Below, in pieces: positions 1 to 10,018 of a stretch of 64,000 nt of DNA. Each line of letters opens with the position of its first letter. The first letter of the stretch is position 1. The DNA comes from Fimbriiglobus sp. (GTDB taxonomy: Bacteria; Planctomycetota; Planctomycetia; Gemmatales; Gemmataceae), in contig JANXWE010000153.1 in NCBI GenBank assembly GCA_025351325.1, forward strand, positions 1-64,000, read 5' to 3'. Below the pieces are notes generated by a model, which saw only the letters and a list, made by a program, of their open reading frames with translations, was not told where the DNA came from and searched no databases. A program made the position numbers and the translations under genes.

Positions 1-360
1 GCGTCCGTGCCGGGCGAACAGGATGTCAGGAACCCCGCTCATGCCAGCCGGACGCCGCGTGTTGTAGACCAGTCCCACTCAGCTCGGGATCGGAAAAGGG
101 ATTAGCAAAGGGAAAAGGGCGCACCAGAGGGATCAGACCCCAGTGATCTTTGTAACACAAACCCCTGTCGACAATATGGTTTCTAAAGATATTGTCCGAT
201 ATTTTAAATATGAACCCGTCGCAAGTCCGCCAAAGTATCCATTGACAACGTCTATATACCATGTACTACGCGACCATGGCCATCTTTGGATTGTGTCCTA
301 CGAGTCAGTCTTGCCGTAAATACTTGTTTTGATGATTATGTATTGTATTTATCGCCAGTT

Positions 361-660
361 ATCGAGTGATCCCGGGACGGGGGCCACGTTCACCTACGAC
401 AAGAACGGCAACCGGACGATGGCGGGGAATAGCACCGGGGTGGCCAACCGGTTGGCCACCGATGGAAGTTGGAACTATACGTACGATTGGGAAGGGAGTG
501 TCTCCAAGACACGAATCTCGGACGGCCATTATTGGTCGTACGGGTATGATTTGAACAATTAGATGACCCAAGCGGTGGAGAAGGTCACGGTCGGCGGCTC
601 GGTTCTCCAGACCATCAATTATGGCTACGATGTGTATGGGAATTTAGTCTGGAAGAGTAT
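361..660 (+). pseudogene. RHS/YD-repeat protein fragment (decayed)
   Basis: Translation YDKNGNRTMAG...YDWEGSVSKTRI...YGYDLNN*MTQAVEKVTVGG...YGYDVYGNLVWKS is typical YD-repeat sequence. It is interrupted by an in-frame TAG at 560-562 and loses RHS similarity after about 660. Confidence 0.75.
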
Positions 661-964
661 CGTCAAGATGCTTTCTCCCTCGCCGGTGATCCCATGCCGC
701 GACGACCAGCGCCAACCGATGCTGACTCAGATGGCTCTGGAAATCCTGGTGGATCGGGGCCATCGGATCACGTACTCCCGCCTCCATTAACAGGTAGCAG
801 AGGAACGTCGCCCAGCGCGGGAGTTCGTCGTAGGCGAGCTTGCGAAGTTCGTCGGCGGTTATCGTTTGCTTCTTGACGGCGGCCTCCCAAGAAAGCCCGC
901 TCACGCGCGCTTCGGTCGCGAGGAAGAGTTTGTCGTTCAGAATGTCGGTTCCGATGACGACCAT
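644..964 (-). CDS. small hypothetical protein (106 aa)
   Basis: ORF with a purine-rich (AGGGGGG) stretch upstream of ATG; its C-terminal end overlaps the RHS fragment, so it may be truncated or chimeric. Confidence 0.35.
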   Translation of the reverse strand: MVVIGTDILNDKLFLATEARVSGLSWEAAVKKQTITADELRKLAYDELPRWATFLCYLLMEAGVRDPMAPIHQDFQSHLSQHRLALVVAAWDHRRGRKHLDDTLPD

Positions 965-1106
965 GGGTCAACCCCCCTGGTTTTGAATATGCGTACAGGT
1001 GTACAAGAGAATATAAGCTCCAGCTCGGACGCTGTCAAATGATTCGGGAAAGATTTTTTAGAAATGAGGCGAGCCGATCCCCGTGAGGGGACGGGTGAAA
1101 CGAACT

Positions 1107-1176
1107 GGAGCACCCGACTACTTACGCGGTGCGGCTCGCCGGGAGCACCCGACTACTTGTGCGGTGCGGCTCGCCC
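1107..1176. repeat. 35-bp tandem direct repeat x2 (GGAGCACCCGACTACTTRYGCGGTGCGGCTCGCC)
   Basis: Copies at 1107-1141 and 1142-1176 differ at only a few positions. Confidence 0.85.
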
Positions 1177-1272
1177 GAATTAATTTTGAATCCGAAACGC
1201 GTGGCCGTGCGAATCGAATGGTGTGACCGCGGGGGACTGTCTCCGCCCGCGAATCACCCCGAGGATTTCCCG

Positions 1273-2220
1273 ATGAAAGCGCTGCTGTTGACTCTGCTCA
1301 GTTTCAGTTCCCTCACGGTCGCTACTGCGGCCGAGCCGTGCGAAACGGTTCGACGCCGAACCACCGTCCCCGTCGCCCACAAAGCGGACATCCTGAAAAC
1401 GGCCGCGAGCGCCGGGCAATTCAAGACGCTCCTCTCGCTCTTGATCGCCACCGACCTCGACGATGCCCTCAAAGGCGATGGGCCGTTCACCGTCTTCGCC
1501 CCGACCGATGACGCCTTCGCCAAACTCCCCAAGGGAACCGTGGAAAAACTGTTGAAGACGGAGAATAAAGAACTCCTCCGCTCGATCCTGACGTACCACG
1601 TCGTGCCGGACAAAGCGAGTTTCAATTTCGAGGCGGCGAAAGTGGATGAGCCCTACGAATTCAAAACGCTCAATGGCAATCGTCTGAAGATTGTCAAAGG
1701 GGATGGCACGCTCCGCGTGAACGATTCGAAGATCGTGGCGGCCAACATCGCCTGCCGCAATGGCTCGGTGCAGATCATCGATTCGGTGTTGATGCCGTCC
1801 GAGAGTAAGAACACGATCCCGTCCGTCGCCGAAAAAGCTGGATTATTCAAAACGTTACTCGCGGCGGTGACTGCCGCCGAATTGGCCGAGGTGCTCTCTG
1901 GTGACGGGCCGTTCACTGTCTTCGCTCCGACCGACGATGCCTTTGCCAAACTGCCGAAAGGAACCGTCGAGAAACTCTTGAAGCCAGAGAATCGCAAGCA
2001 GTTGGTCGGCTTGCTGAAGTACCACGTGGTGGCGGGCAAACTGACCGCGAAGGATCTCGTGAAGGCCGAGCAATCGAAAACGCTCCAAGGGGGTTCCGTG
2101 AAGATCGGTATTACCGACGGTCGCTTGACGATTGACCAGTCGAATGTGATCCGCTCGGACATCATGGCCGATAACGGGGTGATTCAAGTCATCGACCGCG
2201 TCTTGACCCCGAGCCATTGA
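1273..2220 (+). CDS. secreted fasciclin (FAS1) protein with two domains
   Basis: Signal-peptide-like MKALLLTLLSFSSLTVATAAEP; two FAS1 domains each with DGPFTVFAPTDDAFAKLPKGTVEKLLK and YHVV. ATG at 1273 preferred over the longer ORF start at 1129. Confidence 0.9.
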   Translation: MKALLLTLLSFSSLTVATAAEPCETVRRRTTVPVAHKADILKTAASAGQFKTLLSLLIATDLDDALKGDGPFTVFAPTDDAFAKLPKGTVEKLLKTENKELLRSILTYHVVPDKASFNFEAAKVDEPYEFKTLNGNRLKIVKGDGTLRVNDSKIVAANIACRNGSVQIIDSVLMPSESKNTIPSVAEKAGLFKTLLAAVTAAELAEVLSGDGPFTVFAPTDDAFAKLPKGTVEKLLKPENRKQLVGLLKYHVVAGKLTAKDLVKAEQSKTLQGGSVKIGITDGRLTIDQSNVIRSDIMADNGVIQVIDRVLTPSH

Positions 2221-2241
2221 TCGAAGCCGAGTATCCGATTG

Positions 2242-2263
2242 GGCCGAGGAGCTATCCTCGGCC
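2242..2263 (+). terminator. hairpin GGCCGAGGA-GCTA-TCCTCGGCC downstream of the fasciclin gene
   Basis: Perfect 9-bp stem with 4-nt loop, 21 nt after the stop codon; no long T-run. Confidence 0.5.
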
Positions 2264-2307
2264 TACTATCTTGACAACGGTCGATTCGACAGTCGTTTGG
2301 GTTCGCC

Positions 2308-2886
2308 ATGACTGCCCACGGTTCCGCTACTGACGTCCGCTTGTCACCGGTGCTCCCGAGGGTCGCTCGCGGAGACACCACCGCGGTCAGCGAATGCATT
2401 TCCCGTTACGGCGGGCTTGTCCAAGCCTTGGCCCGGCGTTACCCGAGTGACCCCAGCGAGATCGACGACGCGGTGCAAGAAGTGTTCATCGATCTGTGGA
2501 AACACGCGGGCCGCTTCGACCCCGCCGTGGCTTCGGAACTCGCGTTCGTCTCGATGATCGCCCGCCGCCGCTTGATCGACCTCTTCCGCCGTCGGAAGGC
2601 CCGACCCACGACGGAAGTCATACCGGAGTTTCTCGCCGAACCTGAATTTGAAATCGGCACGGCGGCCCAAACCGAGGACGAACTGATCCGCGTCCGGGAG
2701 ATTTTGACACAACTACCCGAAGAACAGCGGGCGGTGCTGTTGGCATCGATTGCCGACGGGTTGAGTCACCGTGAAGTCTCGGAGCGGTTCGGCCTGCCGC
2801 TCGGCACCGTGAAAACTCACATCCGCCGGGGCTTGTTGTTCGTCCGCGAGCGACTCCCGCGATTCGGTTCGGAGGGGGACTCGTGA
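2308..2886 (+). CDS. ECF sigma-70 factor (SigK-like by context)
   Basis: Sigma region 2 (DDAVQEVFIDLWKHAGRFDP...ARRRLIDLFRRRKAR) and region 4 (LPEEQRAVLLASIADGLSHREVSERFGLPLGTVKTHIRRGL). Confidence 0.92.
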   Translation: MTAHGSATDVRLSPVLPRVARGDTTAVSECISRYGGLVQALARRYPSDPSEIDDAVQEVFIDLWKHAGRFDPAVASELAFVSMIARRRLIDLFRRRKARPTTEVIPEFLAEPEFEIGTAAQTEDELIRVREILTQLPEEQRAVLLASIADGLSHREVSERFGLPLGTVKTHIRRGLLFVRERLPRFGSEGDS

Positions 2887-3665
2887 CGCCCGCACATCCG
2901 CAAAGCATTGATCGACTTTACGAACTTTTGGCCCAACAAGCCGTGGAAAGTGTGTCCCCGGCCGCACAGGCCGAATTGGATGAACTGCTCGTGAAATGGC
3001 CCCACATCGGCGAAGAGGATTTCGAACTCACCGCAGCCCTGATCGAAGCCGCGACCCTGCCGAGTCCGATTCCACCGCTGAGCCTGGCGCTAACACGGCG
3101 GATCGAAGCCGAGGCTCGCGCCCATTTTCAACCGTCTCGACCAAGACGAAAATCGGCGAAGTTGGCCTTCGCATGGGCCGGCTGGGGCGTCGCCGCCTGC
3201 TTGGCGATTGGCACGGTGACACTGGCATGGCAGTGGAACCGGATGTCAACTCCCGAAGTCGCCAAGGCGGTGCCACTCCCTGTTCAACGGCAGCAACTTC
3301 TCGACGGCGGAGCCAAACGCTTCGACAAAATCCCGGCCAAGTCCAAGATCCGCGGCGATGTCGTCTGGGATGGTGCCAATCAACGGGGTTATCTTCGGGT
3401 GCAAGGCTTGGCCATGAATGACCCGAAACAGAAGCAGTATCAGCTTTGGATCGTCGATCGCGGCCGAGCCCACAAAGAACCGGTCGACGGCGGCGTCTTT
3501 GACGTCCCGAGTTCAGGGGAAATCGTCGTGCCGATCCGGGCCCCGCTGACCATCCTCGACCCCGCGGCCTTCGCCATCACCGAAGAACCCTCCGGTGGCG
3601 TCGTCGTCTCCGAACGCGGCCGCCGCGGCGACTTCGCCTTGGTCATGACCGACGCGAAACCATGA
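2883..3665 (+). CDS. anti-sigma factor, RskA-type C-terminal domain
   Basis: Overlaps the sigma gene by 4 bp; single TM (LAFAWAGWGVAACLAIGTVTLAW); RskA-like block RGYLRVQGLAMNDPKQKQYQLWIVDRGR...AFAITEEPSGG. Confidence 0.85.
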   Translation: MTPAHPQSIDRLYELLAQQAVESVSPAAQAELDELLVKWPHIGEEDFELTAALIEAATLPSPIPPLSLALTRRIEAEARAHFQPSRPRRKSAKLAFAWAGWGVAACLAIGTVTLAWQWNRMSTPEVAKAVPLPVQRQQLLDGGAKRFDKIPAKSKIRGDVVWDGANQRGYLRVQGLAMNDPKQKQYQLWIVDRGRAHKEPVDGGVFDVPSSGEIVVPIRAPLTILDPAAFAITEEPSGGVVVSERGRRGDFALVMTDAKP

Positions 3666-3745
3666 GCATTTTAGCGTTGGTTCTAACAAGCTCGAATTTC
3701 CGCTTCAATCGGGGTGGACGTTGCTCGAGCGTGAGTGCCAACGAC

Positions 3746-3772
3746 AACACCCGGCAGATGCGGCCGGGTGTT
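3746..3772. terminator. bidirectional terminator-like hairpin between convergent genes
   Basis: Perfect 10-bp inverted repeat AACACCCGGC-N7-GCCGGGTGTT between the stop codons at 3665 (+) and 3782 (-). Confidence 0.6.
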
Positions 3773-3781
3773 CGACTCGTA

Positions 3782-6700
3782 CTATTTCTTACCACCTCCG
3801 CCTCCACCTCCGCCGCCACCTCCGCCGCCTGCCGTACTCACGATGAGTGTCGCACTGCCGTTGACAGCTGGGTTGGCGAAATCGGTGGCCGAGATGGTCT
3901 GCGTGCCCAGTGTGCTCAGTGTTACGGAGAAGCTGTGGACGCCGCCGTCCAAATTGTTGAAGGTGTAGTCGGCCGGAAGCCCGTCGATCCCGGCGGTGTT
4001 CCCGAAGTGAATTTTGCCGAAGTAATTCTTCACGGTGTTGCCGAACGCATCGAACACTTCCACTTTGAGGGTGAACGCGACCCCTGCCGTGATGTTCGAC
4101 GGAGCGGTGAGGACGAATTTCGCCGCCACGGAGTTCGTCACTTCGAAGTTCGTGATCGTCGCGAGCGTCGTTGCGATGGCGGCATCCACCACGCTCATCG
4201 ACCAAACGACCCCATTGGGCGTCGCCGTTTTGAGGATGACCGCGAACGTGTGCACCCCGGCGTCGGCCGCCGAGAAGCTGTACGTCGCCGGCAACCCGGC
4301 TTGGACGTCGGTGCTGGAGAACTTCGCTTTGCCTTTGTACCCGGTCACGGTGTTGCCGTAGGTGTCCACCGCCCGCACGGTCAACGAGACGACATCGCCC
4401 GCCGCCAAGAGCACGTGGCCCTTGCTGTCGGTGCCGTTCGGAACCGACAACCGGTACCCGGCGAATGCGGCCGAGCTCACCGCGATTCCCATTTCCGAGC
4501 CGATGAGTAGACCCGACGTATCCTTCACCGTGAGCGATTGTGTTCCGGACGTTCGGAGTGTCGCGGCGAAGGTGTGGACGCCCGCATCGGCCGCGGTGAA
4601 CGTGTAGAACGCGGGAAGCCCGGCTTGGGCGTCCGAACTGGTGAAGTAGACCATTCCGGTGTAGCCGGTGGCGATTTGGCCGATGGTATCCCGCACCGTC
4701 ACGGTGAAGTTATTGGTGGTACCGGCCGTGGTCGCCGGGTAACCCGCGACCGCGAACAACGCGGGGACGGGTGGGGTGGCCGTACTCGACATCGTGCCGG
4801 TGATCGCCGGGTGAAGTACGACGGTGGCGGTGATGGTCTGTGCGCCCACGGTCATCAATTTCACACTCACCATCCCGGTGCCGTTGACGAGTGCGACATC
4901 GGCCGGCAGAACCGCCGCCGCGTCGGAACTCGTCACGTGGATCGTCCCGGTGAAACCCGCGGCGATGTTGCCGTAACTATCGCGGGCGCTGATGGTGATC
5001 GAGCGGGCCACGCCGATGGCCCCGCTGCTCCCGGCGAGCTTCAGCGAGGTGGCCGCGGCCGACGTGACGGTCACAAACGTGCCGCCGTTGAGCGTCCCGC
5101 CCAATTCGTTGACCCCGAGCCACTCGGAGCCGGCCGTCTTGAGCGTCACCGCGAACGTGTGCACGCCCGCGTCGGCGGCGGTGAAGGTGTAGTCGGCCGG
5201 CAGCCCGGCCTGGGCGTCGGCGCTGCTGAACCGCACGGTGCTGGCGTAGCCCGTGCCCACGTTGCCGAGGGCGTCGAGCGCCGTGACGGTGACGTTGACC
5301 GTGCTGCCGGCGGCCGCCGTCGTCGGGACGGCGACAGCGAAGCTGGTGATGGCCGGTGTGACGGTGATGGTGATGGTTGTTGGGGCCATGAACGGGGTGG
5401 CCACCGTCAACGTTTGCGTGCCCAACGTGACGAGGCGCACCGAGCCGCCGAACGAATGCACGCCAGCGTCGGCGGCCGTGAAGGCGTAGGCGATAGCCGA
5501 GTTCGCGGCAGGATCGTTGCTCGTCACGTACACCGTGCCGCGGAAACCGGCAACCGCGTTCCCGACCGCATCGACGGCGGTCACGGTCATCGGCACCGCC
5601 GAACCGGACGAGACGGTACCCGGGACGGCGACGGCGAAGCCGACCGCCCCTGCCAAATTGGACACATCGTCGTGGGCATTCATGACGACCGTCGCACCCG
5701 CGACGTTGGAGTACGCGAAGTCGACCGCGCCGTCGCCGTTGAAGTCGCCGTGGACGCCCGACTGGAAGCGGCCGGCCGGGGCGGCGTAGCTCACCGGGGC
5801 GTAGAACGTGCCGTCGCCCTTGCCGAGTTCCACCGTGTAGTTCGACGCGCCCCGGACGGCGAAATCCTGCTTGCCGTCGCCGTTGAAATCGGCGACTTCG
5901 ATCTCGTAGCCCGTCTCCGGGATGCCGTAGGTGTGGGGTGGTGCGTAGGTACCGTCGCCGTTGTTGAGAACCACGCTCATCGACGTGGCGGAGTACGAGT
6001 TGGGAACGGCGAAATCCAGATAGCCGTCGTTGTTGAAATCGCCGGTGGCCAGGTATACGGGGGCCGAATAGGCGTAGATGTTCACCGCCGGCGAGAACGA
6101 TCCGTCGCCGTGTCCACTGAGAACGGTAATGGTGCCGATGCTGACGGTGTTGGAAGTGGCGAGGTCGAGGAAGCCGTCGCGGTTGAAGTCGCCGACGACG
6201 GTGTTCGTGGTTCCACCGGTGTAAGCCGTGTCGCGGTGGGCTTGGAAGGTGCCATCGCCGTTGCCGAGCAGCACTTCGGCGAATCCGCCGGCGAACGTGG
6301 CGACATCGAGCTTGCCGTCGTTGTTGAAGTCGCCCACGTTGACCGACCTCGCGCCGAGCGAGATGCTTGTCGCGGTCGGCGCCGAAAACGTGCCGTCGCC
6401 GCGGCCCAGTAGAATGTTGACGGTGCCCAAACTGCCGAGGACAGCCAAGTCGATTTTACCGTCGCCGTTGAAGTCGCCCGCTTTGGCGTCGACCGAGTTC
6501 GAGCCTGCGGCGTAGCCGACCATCGGTTGGAAGGTGCCGTCGCCGTTGCCCAGGACGACGCTCACCGAGCCGACGATGGCGGCATTGACGACCGCCATAT
6601 CTTGTTTGCCATCCCCGTTGAAGTCGCCGAGCGCGATCCCACCCGAGGCCCCACCGGTGGCGACGCTCGTCGCCCCCAAGAATGTCGGCACGGTGCGATC

Positions 6701-6802
6701 TTCGAGATAGTCGAACCGGAGGGGACTGCGCTGGGCGCGGCGGCTCAGGCGATTGGCTCGCGGAGCACGGCCGACGAGTTTTTGATACCAAGACGTGAAC
6801 AT
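3782..6802 (-). CDS. FG-GAP/VCBS-repeat plus Ig-like repeat surface protein with poly-Gly C-terminus
   Basis: Repeated GDFNGDGKxDxA motifs; repeated TVTAxDAxGNxxTGYxGTVxFTSSDxxAxLPAxYTFTAADAGVHTF; N-terminal YLEDRTVPTFLG; C-terminal GGGGGGGGGGGGKK. Confidence 0.88.
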   Translation of the reverse strand: MFTSWYQKLVGRAPRANRLSRRAQRSPLRFDYLEDRTVPTFLGATSVATGGASGGIALGDFNGDGKQDMAVVNAAIVGSVSVVLGNGDGTFQPMVGYAAGSNSVDAKAGDFNGDGKIDLAVLGSLGTVNILLGRGDGTFSAPTATSISLGARSVNVGDFNNDGKLDVATFAGGFAEVLLGNGDGTFQAHRDTAYTGGTTNTVVGDFNRDGFLDLATSNTVSIGTITVLSGHGDGSFSPAVNIYAYSAPVYLATGDFNNDGYLDFAVPNSYSATSMSVVLNNGDGTYAPPHTYGIPETGYEIEVADFNGDGKQDFAVRGASNYTVELGKGDGTFYAPVSYAAPAGRFQSGVHGDFNGDGAVDFAYSNVAGATVVMNAHDDVSNLAGAVGFAVAVPGTVSSGSAVPMTVTAVDAVGNAVAGFRGTVYVTSNDPAANSAIAYAFTAADAGVHSFGGSVRLVTLGTQTLTVATPFMAPTTITITVTPAITSFAVAVPTTAAAGSTVNVTVTALDALGNVGTGYASTVRFSSADAQAGLPADYTFTAADAGVHTFAVTLKTAGSEWLGVNELGGTLNGGTFVTVTSAAATSLKLAGSSGAIGVARSITISARDSYGNIAAGFTGTIHVTSSDAAAVLPADVALVNGTGMVSVKLMTVGAQTITATVVLHPAITGTMSSTATPPVPALFAVAGYPATTAGTTNNFTVTVRDTIGQIATGYTGMVYFTSSDAQAGLPAFYTFTAADAGVHTFAATLRTSGTQSLTVKDTSGLLIGSEMGIAVSSAAFAGYRLSVPNGTDSKGHVLLAAGDVVSLTVRAVDTYGNTVTGYKGKAKFSSTDVQAGLPATYSFSAADAGVHTFAVILKTATPNGVVWSMSVVDAAIATTLATITNFEVTNSVAAKFVLTAPSNITAGVAFTLKVEVFDAFGNTVKNYFGKIHFGNTAGIDGLPADYTFNNLDGGVHSFSVTLSTLGTQTISATDFANPAVNGSATLIVSTAGGGGGGGGGGGGGKK

Positions 6803-7132
6803 CGGTCATTTCCTCGGGCGTGAGAAAAACTGCTGGGGGTTCGCACAGGCGAACACCTTCCAACCCTTTCATCAGCAACGGTTCGGAAATGGGACGACAA
6901 TTCTCAAGAAAGGCCGGAAAGAACCGGATTGGCGGATTCGTTTCAGCCGTCGGTGCGGTAATTGTGAACCACCGACCGTTCAAGTCATCGGCTCGCCGGG
7001 ATGTCTTGACCGTATGGGCAGAAAAATTTGGAATTGCTGTCCTGTCGTCACGGGGTTGCTGATAGGTCTTTCGGAACGAGTACCTGGGAGTCGGTAAAAG
7101 TTTGTACAACCCACTTGGGTTTCGGACTGGTG

Positions 7133-7786
7133 ATGGATGGCGGATTGGCTAAATTGTCAAGATTCCTTCAAACGGATCTCAGAGGCTTAGCCGTGCCGGA
7201 AGGGCAGCAATTCCGCGACCTGATTCGGCGGGTGCGCGACCGCGATTCGGACGCCGCACGCGAATTGGTCGAACGGTATGAGAGCGCCATCCGCCGCGTG
7301 ATCCGAATCCGTTTGCGCGATGCGGGAATGCGAAGGCTGCTCGATTCGACCGATATCTGCCAGTCGGTCATGGCCAGTTTTTTCATCCGCACGGCCTTGG
7401 GCCAATACGAGGTCGATACGCCGCAGCAGTTGTTGAACCTGCTGACGGCGATCGCCCGGAACAAGCTGGCGAATCAGGCGAACCGGTTGCGGGCGAAACG
7501 CCGGGACATTCGCCGCGAAACTGGAGCCGAGGATCAGACGCCCCAAGTGGCGGACGATGCTTCGGATCCGAGCGAGCAGGCCTCGGCGCGGGAGTTGTTG
7601 GAGAAGGTGCGCGGCCGCCTCGACCCACGCGAACTCTATTTGGCGGAACAGCGCTCGTTGGGGCGCGGTTGGCAGGAACTGGCCGACGAACTGGGCGGGA
7701 CGGACGTGGCGTTGCGGAAAAAACTCACCCGGGCGTTGAACCGGGTGATGGCCGACCTGGGTCTCGGAGACGAAGGTGATGATTGA
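7133..7786 (+). CDS. ECF-type sigma-70 factor (planctomycete, STPK-associated)
   Basis: RVRDRDSDAARELVERYESAIRRVIRIRLRD...DSTDICQSVMASFFIRTALGQYEV...LLNLLTAIARNKLANQANRLRAKRRD is a planctomycete-type ECF region 2. Longer ORF starts at 7028; ATG 7133 preferred. Confidence 0.82.
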   Translation: MDGGLAKLSRFLQTDLRGLAVPEGQQFRDLIRRVRDRDSDAARELVERYESAIRRVIRIRLRDAGMRRLLDSTDICQSVMASFFIRTALGQYEVDTPQQLLNLLTAIARNKLANQANRLRAKRRDIRRETGAEDQTPQVADDASDPSEQASARELLEKVRGRLDPRELYLAEQRSLGRGWQELADELGGTDVALRKKLTRALNRVMADLGLGDEGDD

Positions 7787-9983
7787 CCGCGTGCAAAATC
7801 GGCTCGAACCGATCCTCGACCGGCAAAGCCGTGCTTGGCTCGCCGGCGGACGGCCGACCGTCGAGGAACTCCTGCACGGATCGGCGCGCGCCGAAGATCC
7901 CGAAGCGCTGTTGGACTTGATTTACAACGAGATCGTCGTCCGCGAGGAGCTCGGCGAAGCGGCCGCACCCGAGGAATACTTGCGTCGGTTCCCGCAACTC
8001 TCCGAAGATCTCAAACTCCACTTCGACATCCACCGTGCCATCGGCGAAGCCGAACTCGTCGAGACGCCTTGGCGCGGGGGAAACGATCAGACATTGCCGG
8101 AATTCAAAGCTCTGCCGACGCTCCCCGAACTGCCGGATTACGAACTGGTGCAGTTGCTCGGTCGCGGCGGGATGGGGATCGTGTACAAGGCCCGTCAACG
8201 GAGTTTGCGCCGGACGGTGGCCTTGAAAATGTTCGAGCCGGGCCGGATACCCACTCCACGGGACGTCCAGCGGTTCCGCACCGAAGCCGAGGCCATCGCC
8301 CGGCTCCAGCACCCGAACATCGTCCAGATTTTCAAAATCGGCGAATCGGATGGGCTTCCGTTCCTCGCCCTCGAACTCGCGGAAAACGGGACGTTGGCCC
8401 AGCGCCTCCAACAGCTCCCGTTCTCGCCCTGGGCGGCCGCCGCCCTGATCGAAACGTTGGCGTCCGCCATCCACCACGCGCACGAGCAGCGAATCGTCCA
8501 CCGCGACCTGAAGCCCGCGAACATTTTGTTCGCCGCCGACGGCACTCCCAAGATCACCGATTTCGGGTTGGCGAAACTGTTGGAGGACGTCGCGGACAGC
8601 CCCCGGGATGCGACCCGCACGGGCGAGACCATCGGCACGCCGCGATACATGGCCCCGGAGCAAGCCCTCGGGCGGCACGACCTCGTCGGCCCCGCCACGG
8701 ACACCTACGCCCTGGGCACACTCCTGTACGAATGCTTGACCGGCCAAGTTCCATTCGTGTCATCGAGCGTCGTGGAAACCCTGCAAAAGATCAGCGCCGA
8801 CGAACCGGTGTCGCCGCGCCGACTCCAGCCGTCGATCCCGCGCGACTTGGCGACGATTTGCCTGCGCTGCCTGATGAAAGAATCGCACCGGCGTTACCCG
8901 ACCGCGGCGGCGTTGGCCGACGACCTCCGGCGTTTCCTCGACGGCCGGCCCATCGTCGCCCGGCCGACGCCGAGTTGGGAACGGGTCTGGAAATGGTCAC
9001 GCCGGCGCCCGACCCACGCGGCCCTGATCGCCGTCGCGGTTCTCTTGGTCGTCCTCGGCGGGATCGCCGCCGGCATTTCCAACCGCCGAGAGCAACGGCG
9101 TGTCGCCGCCGCACGCGACGAGGTCGAATTGCTGATGAAGCAAGGGCAAGAGGCCGCTGTGCTCGAGAACAACGAGACGGCCGAAGGGCGGTTCCGGGAA
9201 GCTTGGATCCTCGTGCAGGGCGAGCCGGCTTTGAGCGATTATCGCACCGGCGTCTCCGGCTGGCTCGACCACAGCCGGCGCGCGGCCAACCGCCAGCTTT
9301 GGAAACAGCGGATGCCCCCCCGCGAGTTCGACGAAGCGCGCGACGAAGCCCTGCTTTTGAGCCTCTTGCTGGATCCGAGTGGCCCCGAGTCGGTCGCGGA
9401 CGGCCGCCGCGCCATCGCCGCCGCGCTCGAACTGACGTTGCCGAACGACGCCGTCTGGAACGCGGAACGGGAGAGATTGGTTCTGCTCGACGCGGAGCTT
9501 GTTCTGGTCGACAGCGGAGCGGCGAAGGCACTGGCGCGTCTGGACGAATCGAACGAGTTCACCTCGCGTTGTTACTGCGGCCGCCGCGCGGATCTCCTCC
9601 TTCAACTCGGCCGCCCGGAGGAAGCGGCGCTGGAACGAACGCGCGCCGAGCAGCACCCGCCGAACGAACCGGCCATCCGCTTCGGGCTGGGGATGGAACG
9701 GATCCGTCGCCGGGACTATTCGGAAGCCGCCCGCGATTTCGACGCCGTGCTCGACGCCGAACCCGAGCACTTTACAGCCAGGCTCTTCCGAGCGCTCTGC
9801 GCGCTGAAATTGGATCGTCCCGGCGAGGCGAAGGCCGGCCTCACCGCGTGCGTCGCCCAGCGGCCCTGCTTCGCGTGGAACTACCACTACCGGGGGATGG
9901 CGGAAGACAAGCTCGGCGAGGCGGCCGCCGCCGCACGCGATGGCGCGCGGGCGAAAGAATTTCAACGCGTCCCGAAACGCTGA
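7776..9983 (+). CDS. Ser/Thr protein kinase with TM segment and TPR-like C-terminal region
   Basis: [77 protein letters not shown]. Overlaps the sigma gene stop. Confidence 0.92.
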   Translation: MMIDRVQNRLEPILDRQSRAWLAGGRPTVEELLHGSARAEDPEALLDLIYNEIVVREELGEAAAPEEYLRRFPQLSEDLKLHFDIHRAIGEAELVETPWRGGNDQTLPEFKALPTLPELPDYELVQLLGRGGMGIVYKARQRSLRRTVALKMFEPGRIPTPRDVQRFRTEAEAIARLQHPNIVQIFKIGESDGLPFLALELAENGTLAQRLQQLPFSPWAAAALIETLASAIHHAHEQRIVHRDLKPANILFAADGTPKITDFGLAKLLEDVADSPRDATRTGETIGTPRYMAPEQALGRHDLVGPATDTYALGTLLYECLTGQVPFVSSSVVETLQKISADEPVSPRRLQPSIPRDLATICLRCLMKESHRRYPTAAALADDLRRFLDGRPIVARPTPSWERVWKWSRRRPTHAALIAVAVLLVVLGGIAAGISNRREQRRVAAARDEVELLMKQGQEAAVLENNETAEGRFREAWILVQGEPALSDYRTGVSGWLDHSRRAANRQLWKQRMPPREFDEARDEALLLSLLLDPSGPESVADGRRAIAAALELTLPNDAVWNAERERLVLLDAELVLVDSGAAKALARLDESNEFTSRCYCGRRADLLLQLGRPEEAALERTRAEQHPPNEPAIRFGLGMERIRRRDYSEAARDFDAVLDAEPEHFTARLFRALCALKLDRPGEAKAGLTACVAQRPCFAWNYHYRGMAEDKLGEAAAAARDGARAKEFQRVPKR

Positions 9984-10018
9984 GTCGAACGCCGTTCCCA
10001 AAATCAGGACATAAGTTG

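Noticed and set aside
7835-10000. N-terminal part of the 1034-aa + ORF (7835..10939)
   Set aside because: Out-of-frame overlap with the kinase gene; only the DUF1559 part starting at 10019 is real.
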